Positions 12,149 through 25,461 of a stretch of DNA of 64,000 bases are shown here, piece by piece (positions within the stretch are counted from its first letter, which is position 1; every line of letters begins with the position of its first letter). The position numbers and the translations under genes were made by a program. A model generated the notes under the pieces. It was not told the DNA's origin and did no database searches. It was given only the letters and a program-made list of their open reading frames with translations. Source of the stretch: Rhynochetos jubatus (taxonomy: Eukaryota > Chordata > Aves > Eurypygiformes > Rhynochetidae); NCBI GenBank assembly GCA_027574665.1, contig CM050653.1, positions 14,840,664 to 14,904,663 of the forward strand, given 5' to 3'.

Positions 12149-14245
12149 GAATCATAGAATCTTTTAGGTTGGAAAAGACCTTGAAGATCAAGACCAACCC
12201 TTAACCTAACACTGCTAATGCTGCCACTAAACCATGTCCCTAAACACCTCATCCAAATGTCTCTTAAATACTTCCAGGGATGGTGACTCAACCGCTTCAG
12301 TGGGCAGCCCATTCCAATGCCTGATAACCCTTTCAGTGAAGAAATTTTTACTAATATCTAATCTGAACCTTCCCTGGCACAATGTAAGGCTGTTTCCCCT
12401 TGTCCTGTTGCTTGTCACCTGGGAGAAAAGAGCAACACCCACCTCTCTGCAACCTCCTTTTAGGTGATTGTAGAATGATAGGGTCTCCCCTGAGCCTCCT
12501 CTTCTCCAGGCTAAACCACCCCAGCTCTCTCAGCTGCTTCTCACAGGACTTGTCCTCCAGACCCTTCACTAGCTCCGTTGCCCTTCTCTGGACACGCTCC
12601 AGCACCTCAGTGTCTGTCTTGTAGTGAGGGGCCCAAAACTGAACACAAGGCACAGGTGAGGCCACACCTCAAATCGAGTACAGGGGGACAATCCTTTCCC
12701 TAGTCCTGCTGGCCACACTGTTCCTGATGCAGGCCAGGTTGCCATTTGCCTTCTTGGCCACTGGGCACACTGCTGGCTCATTCAGCTGCTGTCAACCAGG
12801 ACCCCTGGTCCTTTTCCTCCAGGCAGCTTTCCAGCTACTCATCCCCAAGCCTTTAGCGTTGCCTGGGGTGGTTGTGACCCAAGTGCAGGACCTGACACTT
12901 GGCCTTGTTGAACCTCACACAGTGGCCTTGGCCCATTGATCCGGCCTGTCCAGATCCCTCTGAAGAGCCTTCCTTCCCTCAGGCAGATCAACACCCCTGC
13001 CCAACTTGGTGCCATCTGCAAACTAACTGAGGGTGCGCTCGATCCGCTTGTCCAGATCATTGATAAAGATATTAAACAGAACTGGCCCCAGTACTGAGCC
13101 CTGGGGAACAACAGCTGGATTGAACTCCATTCACCATCACTCTTTTGAGCCAAGCCATCAGGCCATTTTTTTGCAAAGCAAAAAGTGTCTGTCCAAGCCA
13201 CCAGCAGCCAGTTTCTTCAGGAGAATGCTGTGGGAAACGGTGTCAAAGGCTTTACTAAAGTCTAGGTAGACACCATCCACAGCCTTTCCCTCATCCACTA
13301 AGCTGGTCACCTTGTCATAGCAGGAGATCAGATTAGTCAAGCAGGACCTGCCTTTCATAAACCCATGCTGACTGGACCTGATCACCTTGTTGTCCTGTAC
13401 ATGCCACATGATGGCACTCAAGGTGATTTGCTCCATAACCTTTCACAGCACTGAGGTCGGACTGACAGGCCTGTAGCTCCCTGGATACTCCTCCTGTCCC
13501 CTCTTGTAGAATGGTGTCGCATTTGCTGACCTCCCTGTTATCCAGGACTGCTGATACATTGCTTGGTGAGCACTTCTACCAGCTCCCTTAGTACCCTTTG
13601 GGGGATCCTATTGTATCCCACAGACTTGTAGGTGTTTCAGTGGTGCAGCAGGTTGCTAAGTGTCTCCCCTTGAATTGTGGGGGCTTCATTCTGTTCCCTG
13701 TCTCGGTCTGCCATCACAGGGGGCTGGGTACCCAGAGAACCACTGGTCTTATGTACCTTAGCCATTTCTTCATCTTTTGTCTCTATGTTTCCCCCTGTAT
13801 CAAGTAAATGATGAAGATTTTCCTTAGCCTTTCTTTTGTTGTTAATGTATTTATAGAAACATTTTTAATTGTCTTTTATGGCAGAGGCCAGGTTAAGTTC
13901 TGACCCTTCTAATTTTCTCCCTGCAAAACCTCACAACACCCTTGTATTCTTCCCAAGTTGCCTGCCCCTTCTTCCAAAGCTTGTATATGCTCCTTTTTTT
14001 CCCTGAATTCCAACCAAAGCTCTCTGTTTAGCCAGGCTGTTGGTCTTCCCTGCTGGCTTGTTTTCTGGCACATGGGGATGGCCTGCTCCTGCACCTTTAC
14101 AATTTCCTTTTTGAAGAATGTCCATCCTTCCTGGACTGCCTCCCAAAGGACTCTGTCAACCTGGCTTCTAAACGGGCCAAACTCAGCCCTCCAGAAGTCC
14201 AAGGTGGCAGTTCTGCTGGCGCTTGCTTGGGTCACTCTGCAGTAA
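12149..14245 (-). mobile_element. CR1 LINE, 5'-truncated, minus strand
   Basis: The plus strand opens with the reverse complement of the CR1 3' terminus (AGAATCATAGAAT at about 12149), then a 3' UTR-like segment. Reverse-strand coding remnants of ORF2 follow in the expected order up to about 14235. The element is about 2.1 kb, whereas a full-length CR1 is roughly 4.5 kb. It lacks ORF1 and the endonuclease, which is the usual 5' truncation of CR1. No poly(A) tail or target-site duplication is visible, as normal for CR1. The 5' break lies between about 14225 and 14250, where similarity to the CR1 pattern I know fades. Frameshifts and stops show it is old and immobile. Confidence 0.93.
12227..14235 (-). 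pseudogene. Decayed CR1 ORF2 (linker, reverse transcriptase, C-terminus)
   Basis: Read on the minus strand, the pieces run in LINE order. 14235-13909 resembles the linker before reverse transcriptase (WTFFKKEIVKVQEQAIPMC, then AWLNRELWLEFREKK). 13436-13158 is the reverse transcriptase fingers and palm (HGFMKGRSCLTNLISCYDK, VYLDFSKAFDTVSHSILL). The segment near 13120-13010 carries the [14 protein letters not shown]-like region and the catalytic motif. 12665-12351 and 12442-12227 are the conserved C-terminal part ([46 protein letters not shown], ending RDMV and a stop). Between the pieces the frame shifts and stops occur. The catalytic motif, normally FADD, reads FADG at 13011-13022, preceded by an in-frame TAG at 13023-13025. 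It cannot make an active enzyme. Confidence 0.9.
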
Positions 14246-15880
14246 TATCCATGGAGTGCGATGCTATGTGGGTGGTTGATGTCCAGGGCCAGAGTGGACC
14301 TTATGCCTTGTTAGCCTGACCATGTCATTACGCATCCCAGAGTCCCTGTGGGGTGATGTGCCTGAGTGAGCAGGTTCTGTGATGGTGTTCATCTTTTCTC
14401 TTCTGGATAAACAGTTTAAATCAGATGTTGTCAACAAGGAAAACTGAAGAGAGTAAATGTAATGTGGTAAGACACTATGTTTGATCTTGCAGTAGCTTCT
14501 CTTCAGATGTAGTCTTGGTATCTTTATTTGGGCTCTGGATAATCACAGGGTTGAATTTCATTGGATTTCAGTTACGGGAACAGAGTCCATAATTAAGGAG
14601 CATAGTAAATGGTCCTGAGGGTCAGGTTACTGATGTTTTGAGGAGTTACGTAAGTGACTGCTTAATTTTTGTTCTAGGGTCAAACTTCTATGGGTGCAAT
14701 TTTGTTTTGAATTGTCGCTCTTGCGCTTGCACACACATACAGAGGCCCTACTGAAGTAGGGGTGTTGTTGCTGGCTTATCCAGGAACCGTTTGGGTTTTG
14801 TTCTCAAAAATCCCCAGTTCCTAGAATGTGTTTGGAGTGGCCTGCTGAAAAGTGTATTAATTCTTTCCTGTGATGGAGACACTCCACACGAGTGTCATTT
14901 CTCTTCAGGGTGGAGGAGTGGTGGTGCATGGAAATTCTCAGTCAGAAGTCTGGCTGCTCCATTGTAACAGGTTGGGTTGAGCATGCAGTTCGGTTTTGGG
15001 GTGAGTTGGTGCTACTGGCATCAGTTGCTGTAAATAGTCTGTTTCCCTCATGGGCAAGGTTGAGATTTCAGCCTTCATGCTGGTTCGGGTGATGTGGTCC
15101 CAGTGAGAAGGCTGCTCTTCAGTTGCTGATGAATCGCTTGAGTCTAAGGATCTGCAGGATGGCTACCTCCTTTCTAGGGAAAGAAACCCACAATGAGGTA
15201 AACCAGTAATTTTTCTTCTAAATTTTAATTTCTGCAGTTCTGCTGAATCTCTGCTCGTGAGCAATGCGCATGCTTTCTGCAGTCTCTGCCTTTGCAGCTT
15301 TTTGCTTACACATGTTAAAGCTCTTCCTCTCTGAGAGAAGCCTTTTTGCTGGTGAATGGAGTCAGCGTTTCCCATAGCTGTTAGCAAGGGTAAAGAAAAA
15401 ACTGATAATCTGAGCACGATATGTGGTGTTTGGCAATCAGCTGTCACAGAAGAAATGAAGCTTTATTAGCATTCACAAGCATCGGTGTCTCTAGGCTCTC
15501 ACAAATGTGCAACACTTGCTGCTGTAGCAATACGTGCATCTTGAGCAAGTGGGACAGGGAATGGAGCCAGCTGGCCCTGAGTTTGGGATGAGAGATCTAA
15601 GAAATCACAGATCTTGCAACTCCACATGCTCAAGAGTCAACACGATGGTTACTTCAGCACATTTACCCATTTTGTATTTTAGACTTAGGACCATGAGCAG
15701 TGTGTTCTTAAGACTTGCATTCATGTAGCCTTGTGTATTGACAGCTGTCCTCCAGTACTGACAGTCTCTAGAAACACATACTGTATCTCATTGCCTGGAA
15801 GCCACCTCGGACGCACAAGTGGCCCCCACTCATCTGCTGCACGGAAGTGCTGTAGTAATTACAATAAAACAAGCTTTGAG

Positions 15881-15902
15881 GTACTTGATTGCAATCAAGT
15901 AC
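15881..15902. repeat. Perfect 22 bp palindrome
   Basis: The 11-base half GTACTTGATTG is followed directly by its exact reverse complement, CAATCAAGTAC, with no spacer. It lies in AT-rich intron and could extrude as a short cruciform. It is not a part of any repeat family I recognise. Confidence 0.95.
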
Positions 15903-17404
15903 TGGCATATCTAATGTTCTTTACAGGATATATATTTCTCCCCCCTCCCCCTATGATTTAGGTTAAAAATAGTTCATTTGCAGCAATAAACACGGTTCTG
16001 AAGACTAAGCAAAATGTTCATTTTAACATGGGACATCTTATTTCCTGGACTGGGTCTTAGAGAGCACCCAGACAACTCTTCCTATTGCTATTTCACAAAA
16101 TTGATATTCATCCTCCTAAAAGTCACTATTTTAAAATAATATTAATAAAAAACCACTCCCAGACTTTACTATCTTGTGATGTATAGTATCTCTTTTTATT
16201 TAATGAAATGATGCCAGACACCTAACTTAGGTAATACAAAATGTGAATCATTGTGAAAGAAACCAAACCCAGTATCATTGCTGAGGGTAAAAGCGCTGCT
16301 GGTTAAAGGTGTATCTTTGCAATCGGAAGCCAACAATAAATTAGCAAATCAGCTAGCACGATAAATGAGTCAAGCAGCCGGCCCTGTTCGGGTGAGGGAG
16401 TGCGTGTGTGAACTCTGAGCCCAAAACAGGGCTGTGCTGCTGAAGCTGCAGGTGTGTATTGTGTGAATATGTTGAATTTACTCACACTGAGGAAGGAGTG
16501 TGTACCAAGGTGTCTGCGAGGACGAACAAAAAGGTCACACTGCCTTCACAGGGAGAAAAAAAATGTTACATTCTTCATTGAAAAGGCTTGTACTTGTCAG
16601 GATTTAGCCATGGAGAGTGTTTGCCAGTATTAAGTCTAATAGTGTGTGTGAGCTGTTGCACATCACTAGATGTGCATGCTGCTGTCACCAAAATACTTAG
16701 TTTTTGTTTCATATTCCATAGTAAGAATTAAAACTCAGTTTGGAAGTGTGTGGAAGAGTTACTCAGGTCTTCTCTTGGATAGTTTATGATACTTTTGTAG
16801 CACAGTTTCTTACATTCAATGCTGTTGCTGTACACAGGGGCTCTGCACGCAGCTCTGATTGCAGATCTTTTGCTTATTGATGTTACAAATCGATATCCTC
16901 GTGCTCAGATAAGTGATCTTCCCCTCCATCACCCTAGCTAAGTTTGATGTGTAGAGCAGAGTTAATAGCCTGTCAGTCTGCAAGGTTGGTGTCTACAGCT
17001 GGTCTGGGCTCCACAGGCTCTGTTGAGAGGTGGTGGTGGGGAGTACATCGTTTTAAGATGTGATTCATGTCCTGAAATAGCTCAGTTTTTAGAGTTTGGG
17101 ATTACTGCAATTACTTAGGCACACACACTTCCAGTGCACACTGTCCAGGCTGCTCCAGTGGATCCCATCCATTATGTATGTCCTCTTGTCACAGGTCTCC
17201 TTTTACACCAGCGTGTGATCTCGCTGAATGGCCGGTTGATATGTGTAAAAATAAACATATGCATGGAAAATACCCAAGCTACCTTCCCCAAACTCTGCTG
17301 CTAGCTCACTGTGTGGCCATAGGTAGGTTGCACTTTTTCCTTACTTTGGATAAAAACGTTCGTGCCTTGCAGCATGGTGCGAGGGCTGAATGATGTTTGT
17401 ATGA

Positions 17405-17497
17405 GACTGTACTTCTCAACTCATTGCTCAAGTACGGACCTCTACTCTGGGGAGTACTCAACCCCATGGAGCTGAACCGTGTTGAGAAACGTCTGTT
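17405..17497. repeat. Possible short hAT-like inverted-repeat remnant
   Basis: TTCTCAAC at 17413-17420 is the exact reverse complement of GTTGAGAA at 17481-17488, and partial inverted similarity extends outward on both sides. The sequence GTTGAGAAAC resembles the ends of hAT-Charlie type elements, which typically carry a GGTTGAGAA core. At about 93 bp this would be a non-autonomous remnant. It is a weak call based on one short inverted match. Confidence 0.2.
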
Positions 17498-17581
17498 CTT
17501 GGGAGGAGGGATGAGAACACCCCAGTTCCTCCCGCTTGAGGAATTTTTGAGGCATTTACTGTTATTTCATCAATAATTCGA

Positions 17582-17601
17582 TTTTTTTTTTTTTTTTTTT
17601 T
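17582..17601. repeat. Poly-T tract (T20)
   Basis: Twenty uninterrupted Ts. No retrocopy body is recognisable on the 3' side that would make this a reversed poly(A) tail. Confidence 0.95.
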
Positions 17602-17628
17602 AAGGTCAGCCACTTATGAATCAAAATG

Positions 17629-17651
17629 TTTAGAAGAATCATTCTTCTAAA
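17629..17651. repeat. 11 bp inverted repeat with a 1 nt spacer
   Basis: TTTAGAAGAAT (17629-17639), a single C, then its exact reverse complement ATTCTTCTAAA (17641-17651). It lies 28 bp downstream of the T20 tract. Confidence 0.95.
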
Positions 17652-20600
17652 TAAGCCCAGATAAACCTGAACTAACACCTGTTGGGTTTGGGAAGTTTAA
17701 TAAAGGAGCATAATAACCTGTTCATATAATCTTTTTTTTCTCTTTGCTGCTTCCTAGCTGGATAAAACTTAACACTGACTTTCCTAATGGTAGAGGGAAT
17801 AATTTAAAGTAACTTATTTTGACCAAATGCACTGAACTGAAATGTGTTTCAAGATCTGTATCCCTGCTGTTCCCATGACTTTGAAACCAGATAGCTAAGT
17901 GGTGATGGGATAGAGGCAAGTGGGTTTTACATGTCCTGCTCTTACATATGAGATGTGATGAATAAAAATTGAGAGCCCTGGAAAGAAGTGCAAGAAGAGA
18001 ACTTCTACACTTCTGTGTAGTGAAGAATGGTGTCAATCAGATACATAGGCATGTTGCAGCAGATCTAGAAGCTGTTTGAAAAGAAATCAGGGCAATTGTT
18101 CCTTCTAATGTAAACATTTTATAACTCTAATTAAAAGGCATAAGAAGAAAACGGTTGCTCTTGCATGTAGGGAGTTGTTATATGGTGTGTTGGGGGAAAC
18201 AAACTGTATTGTTTTGCAATTTATATAATGTAGTTTAAAAAATAAAGTTTTTGGTGGAATGCATCTATGGATGTAGTCTGTGTCTGGTAACCCTAATCTA
18301 CAGACCACCTGCAACAAAGAACAGCAGGTCTGTGAAAGCTGCAGGCTGTTACTTGCACTGTTTTGGAACACAGTTGAAGCTAATGGCTTGGCAGTATTGG
18401 TAACTTCGGTAGTAAAACTTTTTACGGCTCTTTATGAGTTTAAGAAGGAAATCTTTCATTATGTCTGTAATGTTCTGGCATAACTACTATCACACACAGT
18501 CAAGTTGTTGCTGTATGTTGAATCCAAAAGTGCTGGGAGGTATTCATTTGCAGTCTTGAAGTGTCATGTTTCCAGTTCAGGATGGACAGGCATCAGGAGT
18601 TTTGTACCATTGCTAGTGTTACTCTTGAACTGAGATTTTTGTAATCCCTTTTGTTATAATATTTATTGCTCACCATTGCTAAGCAAAATACTGAGAATTA
18701 TTTCAGGGCTGTGAACCTATCCTGTTCCAAGCCTGCAGTTCACCACTACACCAAGACTGTAACTGCCAGAGCTGTATTGTGTTGAAGTGGTAGAGTCTGG
18801 AAGATGACAACAGATTTGTTTGTTGCTTTGCAAGCCATGTCTTCATTTACGTGAGCAATGAAAAACCCTACTGCAACCTAGTGATCATAAAATCCTTATA
18901 GAAAGCCTTTTTTTTTTTAATTAAGAAATCTCTTACAAAACCCACCTTCTTTCTCAAGATCTATGTACTGGTAGGACTATCAGGGAACTTTCTCTTTGGT
19001 TCTGCATTGCTTGTCACTGTAACCCTTCATAATCCCCCGTGTATCACTGGTTTGTTTTTATTTTTCCCAGTGTGGGTCTTACCCAGTGTTTTTCCCCATG
19101 GATTTAAGTGTGTGTGTGTTGGATGAGCAGATGAATAGTATGTGCAGGTCGGCACTGAGCACTTAGGAACACAGCTGATATTTTACAGTAATTCTGGTCC
19201 TCAGTGCAGACAGCCCCTGTGATATTTACCTTTCTTCCTCAATTTTCTTTTGGCTTTGTAATCCTACTTTTTCTTGGTGAACACTGATTTTTATAGTGGT
19301 AGGTGCTGATATTAATTTATAACATTGTTACTGTAGTCAGTGAGTATATACGTGAATTACTGAAATTCCTGTATAGTATTGTTACTGTGAAGCCAGAGGA
19401 GCTGCTTACGTGATGCTGACAGCATGGGCTTTTGAACTCAGAGCTGCTTGCTTCCTTAAAAAAAGGTGTTTCATAGCTGTGAGATCTTGTTTCTGTGGAT
19501 CCATCAAATACAAGTGCCGAAGTGAAGGTGACAAATCTAAATTTACCCCGTTTTTCCTCTGGGTAGTATGAACAAATATGAAGTACCATGAATGGCAACG
19601 ACTGTGAAGCAGTGAATCTGGATGTAAGGAGGATCAGGTACCAGAGAACTCATTGGTATGGCTAAGTGCTGTTGAAGGGTGAAAGATGCTTTGCTGTCTG
19701 CAGTGCCACGTGAAGCCGTCTGGATGGCACGGTGGGTATTCAGGGTTAAAACCAAATGCCTTGCTGATGCACGAAACGTGCCTGGTCAGGCCTTGCTAGC
19801 GTGAAAGTTCACACCAGGTAATTCCTGAAATTCTGAGTTTAATACTAACTTCCTTGAAGTTTTTAATTTCTCAGATAATTCACTTCAGACATTTGCACAA
19901 ATTTGAGGTTCTTGGAACTCTTGCTGTGCCGACAATGCCAGGCTGATACAAGTGGGCTTTGAACGTCTTGAAGTTCATAGTGGTTTGAAGTGAAATATTC
20001 AGATTAGCAACTCCCAGCCTTTAAAACGGACTGCTCTAAAATCTTTCATGTTCTGTGTGGTAGATGTTCAATGCAGAATTTACTATAAATTATTTAAGAA
20101 GTCTCCACTCATGCAGTGCTGGTATCCGAGTGAGAGGATACTACCATCTAGCATTGTAAAAAATATTAAACGGTATCAGTGCTGGCCAGGAGAAGGAATT
20201 CTTCCTTACAGGGAAAATTTATTAGGTGTATCCTTTTAATTACATTTCATTCAGATGTGCTTATTTCACTGTAACTTAAAAGATCATGGGGGAAAAACCA
20301 GTGTGGGGAAACTCTCAAAAACTCTTAGGAGCAATTGCTGTGTTTGTATGCTTCAGCTTTCTCATTGCCATCATTTCCTCTTAATGAGGAGTGGTCCTCG
20401 GCCCTCTAGCCTGGGTTTTGAACTGTGGTCTAAGAACATTTATAAGAACTGCTGTTACTTTGTAAAATGGAGTATACTTTCAGAACTGGTAGATAGCTGG
20501 GGTGGGCGATCCTTGAACTTCTAGGGTTTGGGGTGTTTTTTTGTTACCATCACTGGCAGTGAAACCTATGGTAGGTCCAGGCCCTATGCATTTGTCATCC

Positions 20601-23600
20601 TAAGGATGTTTTTTCATCTTAAAACATGAAATGTGTTGATTTTCACCTGCACCAGGAGCCTACTGCAGTCGAGATGAAATACACGTAGCTAGACTTCCCT
20701 CCTGAGTACTAGGAAAATGGGGCAGGAGGCTGCGCATGGCTTTCCCTGTGGGGCTGCAGGGATGTTGTTTGAGGAGAGGACAGTCTTCTGCTGAAAATGA
20801 GTTGGAGCCAAAGCAGAGAAAGGTTGAGGTGAGCAAGTGGTCACTCTAGGAGAAGCTTTGGAAAATACCAGCAGTGGCAGGAATGGGGAAGAACTTGACA
20901 AGCAAGTAGGGTAGCTCCCAAATGGAGAAAGGTAGGATGTTGTAGCCAGAGGCAGGGAATAATAAGGCCAAGAAGGATAATCATCCCTCTGGTAATGCCT
21001 GTGCTGAACAGGGAAGAAGGTTCAGTTACAGTCCTGCCAGCAATGCTTTGAAGTGGACCAGAAACTCCTGTAGCCTTTGGACAAAATTTGTGAGGAAAAA
21101 AATGTTGTGAAAGGAATTTTTTTTTTTTTAATTAACAGTTCATTGGACTGGGCTGGGGGAGGGGAAGGGAGAGCAGCTGCCTGCAAGGAGCAGGACCAAA
21201 GAAGCATTTGTGCTGCATATGAAAAAAGACAGCTACCAGGAAGGGAAATGTTTGAAAATTGCAAGGTTGCGTGTAATCGTAGGACAGCTGGAGGAAAGCG
21301 AAAGTTGCCTCGGTGTACAGCAGGGTGACTCGGAGTTGAAGTCAACATGCTGTCAATTTAATGTCCTCTGTGAGCGTGTGAAGGGCGTACCACACTGATG
21401 CTGCCATCACCGTGGATAACTAATAAAACTACCCAACCCAGAAAGCCAACTCCCACTAAGCAAGACTGTCCTTCCCTGCAGCCAGCTTATTGTTCGATTC
21501 ACGCTCCAGTAGTTAGGGCATTAATAATACCAAATGCATGCAGGCAGCATCTTTCTATCTTTAAATATTTGCAGACTTTTTTTCTCTTCTATTTTATAGG
21601 AATGCTTGATATTCACATTCCTCTTTCTACACAAAGGGAAAACCAAGGCAGCAGGATCCTGGGACTCATTTCATATGCTCTCCAGCTACAGGGCCTAGTG
21701 AGATCGATCAGAGGAATATGTAGAGGTTTCTCCAATTCTGAGTTGCGAGTTATTAATCTATAATTATTTCAAAAAACACTGGACCTGGAGTAAAAATTCG
21801 TTTTCTTTGGTCACCCTTGTTTTCTGCCTTTTTGCAACACAGAAGCTAGTAGGTCTCTCTCCCCACCCCCATCATTTATGCTTGTGTCTACTCCTTTATA
21901 AATTATTGGCGTGTTCTCCAGTTAATTCTTTGATGACAACAAAAAGCAGCTTGTATCTCATTTCAGTAGACCGCAATTTCCATGGTCTGAATATCTCGTT
22001 ACTTTATGCATTGCTGCATTGTTGTGACTTCAATGATCCCTGCTTCTTGCTTTGTAAATCAAATTTAAAAATGAGATAAAATCAAATCACAAAGGACGGT
22101 GACAAAATGTTTTGCTGTGTTAGAGGCATTATGTTATCTGAATGATACAGCTGAGAACAGAAGGACTAGAGCTATCAGCTTTTAAGGAAGGAGCAGAGGG
22201 TTAAAAATAGGACTGTTTAAAAGGATAATAAATAGGACAGATATAACTTGAGGTAGAAGATGGGCACGTCTGCTTTGGGAAGGGGATGTCCTTATGATGA
22301 TGATAGTAAACTAATTACAAGCCTTGAGTTTCAGTAGTGGTGATTTGACTGAAGTTGAGTTAGTTGGCATGCACCTTTGGTTTTGCTGTTGAGCTCCTGT
22401 AGAAGGGAGGGATGGGCTAGAGCCTCAGTGTTAAGCAAGACCGAGATAGTGAGGTAAAGGAGGAACAGAAAGACCTGAACTAAGTGAATCTGCTTCTTGT
22501 GAATTGTCTTGTGAATGTTGTGTCATAATTTCGAAGTCCTGCTCTGTTTTGAAAGAAACAGTTTTTCTTAATAGTGTGACCAAACAACCACACAGACTCT
22601 GGAGCAGCAGGTGGTAGGTTACATACATAATGATATTTTTGTATCTTTAACTGGTGTTTCTGAGCTCTGTCAGTATGAGCTGAACTCTGGCCCTGACTAA
22701 GATACCTGGCGGTGGAGGATGAGACGGCGAGATGTGCAACTGCAGAAACCAGGCTGGGGTGGGTGGTGCCTGCCACCCTCAACAAACAACAGCAAAATGT
22801 GTCATTCTGCTGTTTTTTCTGGTGGGTTGGTATGCTCCTCTGCGGCTGATGCCTAGTAGTGTGACTGCCCCTCTGAACAGGAAGAAATGGGGTTTCATGG
22901 CATTGCCCCACAGGCAAGTGTACACAGCCTCTGGAAAGCGGGGGCTTTCACCATCCTGTCCTGGTACTATTAGCTTTGCTTTCCTCTCAGTTGATTGCTC
23001 AGGCACTCATTAACTTTATTTATTTATTAGCAGAGGTATTTAAGTGTGAACAATTACATCAAGTTTTACTTTTTTTGGAGGTAGTCTCGCTATTTTTCCA
23101 GTCACCTGCAGGGTTTTTTGCTGTTGATGAAAAATTTCAAGTTCTTGCTAATAAAATATTTTAGTATAAAATCAATTGTTGTTGTAAAAGGGAAAAGGAC
23201 TCTGCTGGTGTGACTTTGTTCTCTCTCCAATGAAATTGTGAATTCTGTAGTAATTTCCCCCCAGCCTGAGGTTACTATTTGAACCACTGGGAAAACTTCA
23301 GGAGGCACTTCTAAAAATTGGCAAATATTTTCCGTGGAGTAGCAAGGTTTGTTTTACCAGAAGTTATATTTTATGTCAAGATTTGCAGTTAATTTCAGAA
23401 GCCAGTGTAAAACCTGATGAGGAAGATGATCAGCATTAAGGTTACCTTTGTGTGTCGTTTTGCTTCGTTATGGATACCTTGATTGGCAGGCCTGTGCCTG
23501 CAGCCACCTGCTCCTTACTGTAGTACTGCTGGTTTCTGTCAACCGCCGAGCTTGCCCTTGTCCTGAAACAGGTTATAACTGGAACTTTAGTGACCGACAA

Positions 23601-23840
23601 AGAACTGTATTGCAAAATAGATGCTTCGGAAGTAGATGTTCAGATTTACTGAGGAAGCTCGGTAAGTGGTGCATTGTACTCTCTGTGGTCCTCTGCACCT
23701 GCAGTCAGCTTCCGGCCTCCCTAGGCACAGTGTGGTGGTCATCAGTTGCCGCCTCTTCTTGTCCCGTCCCTCCTGTCCCCTCTCCAACATCCCGAGCTGG
23801 GCATACCAGTTGTTGGAAAGCTTCAAAGTGTTGCCACCCT

Positions 23841-23856
23841 ACCTGCAATTGCAGGT
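23841..23856. repeat. Perfect 16 bp palindrome
   Basis: ACCTGCAATTGCAGGT equals its own reverse complement. It sits in a GC-richer patch and contains a CAGGT/ACCTG pair, the core recognised by ZEB/SNAIL-type E-box factors. That is a motif resemblance only. Confidence 0.9.
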
Positions 23857-25461
23857 GTGTTTGATGTTTGTGGCAAGGGGAGCAGCTCCTTGCACGGCCG
23901 TGCTGCCGTAAGTCATGTGCCCTTAAGTGTACAGTGCACAAGCACTTAAAAGTATTCATATTTGTGGCAAGTGGTATATGTGCCACTTAATGTCTGTAAT
24001 GTGTTGTGAGTGTTGGTTGGGCTTTTTCACTGTGGTACGATATCTGTTTAGTAAACATCCATTTAGTTAGCAGACAAGATACACAGTATTTACAAGAATG
24101 CCTAATGTTGGAAGCTTTTATAAGTTTTTTCATGAACAATTACTTTTTTGTGATGTTACATGGCAAAATTCTTTTCACTTGAGGTTATGAAAGTAAGAGT
24201 ATTTGCTCCAAATTTTCCAGTAGCAGTATTCCCATAAGACACTGCATCAACAGAAGGCACTAAGCATCCTGCCCATTTTGTTAGAAGAGAGATCTCTAGA
24301 GTTTTGGAGAGGCAATTTTTACTATATTTATACAGCATTATGTTAAATGTACTTTGAAATGAAAAGCAGGTATTCCCAAGTCTACTGCTAAAGTACTGTT
24401 CTTGCAGTGAAATTATGTTTTGCTCCTAAATCTTCTGACACTTGAGGATAGCTGTGAAGTTAAAATAATAATAAAAAACAGGTTAAAAAAAACACAACAA
24501 AAAACCCCCCAACCCCCCCCAAGCATGTATTCCCCAAACCCTCCTCTCTGCTCCCACTCTATGCTTACTGCTCCCTCTGCCTCCAGCAGAGGAGGCATGC
24601 TCTTTCCAGACAAGGTGGGGGAGACTTGCCTATAAATTTTCTTTCAGCTTTTAAATATAAGAACTTCTTTCAGTCTAAATCAATGAAAAAATGCAATAAT
24701 GGAAAAGCAAATTGTTTGCATGTACTTAAAAGTTTGCTAGCAAGCAAATAGGGCGTTTTTAATGGAGGCAGGAATTTACAGAAAATGGAAGAGGCTGCAG
24801 AATATACGTGGCTGTTGCACAGTCCTTTTTGCAGTGCATCGTAGAGGGTTTCTGGCACCAGTTCTGAACACAGTCTGTCTGCATTTCAGAGTGATTCCTT
24901 TCTTAAAGCTCTGCACTAGAGATAAAGGTTACACTGGCAAGTACAAATGTGCACTGAGGGACACCGGGAAGAAGGGAAGACGAAGCCCACTTAAGTGGAA
25001 TGCACATCAATGATTCCTGCAAGAAGAATTGATTAATCATAAGTGGTTTAAAAAAAAAAAGAAAAAAGCTGAGCTTGTTTAAAAGACAAGCTGGTAAAAC
25101 CGAAACGGAGTCAGGATGCGGTACAGGGCCAATAAACATAACTGTATAATATGTGGATGCGCCTGACTTTTAATCAAAGAAATAATTTTATCTGAAAAAA
25201 ACAGCACCTGTGGGGAACAGAAGGAAATTGGAAGAACAGAGGTAGCACTTCAGCGTTACCCATCTTTGTATTTCCTTTACCCATCCTTGCTGCTGTTTTT
25301 CAAACTGCATTTGCAGTGAGGTGGTTCCATTCGCAGCTTTGTGACTCTGGGTGTGGACATTTGCTTTTGTAGCAAGTCGTGTTTGCTTCTGGCCTCTAAG
25401 TTCTAGATATGAGAAACAAAACGAGATACCCAGGCTGGTTATTTTAAGAATATGTTTAACC

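Noticed and set aside
16220-16232. ACCTAA-C-TTAGGT inverted repeat
   Set aside because: Six-base arms are common by chance in 64 kb.
23448-23864. 138-codon plus-strand Cys-rich frame
   Set aside because: Cysteines show no regular spacing and other frames overlap. No family is recognised.
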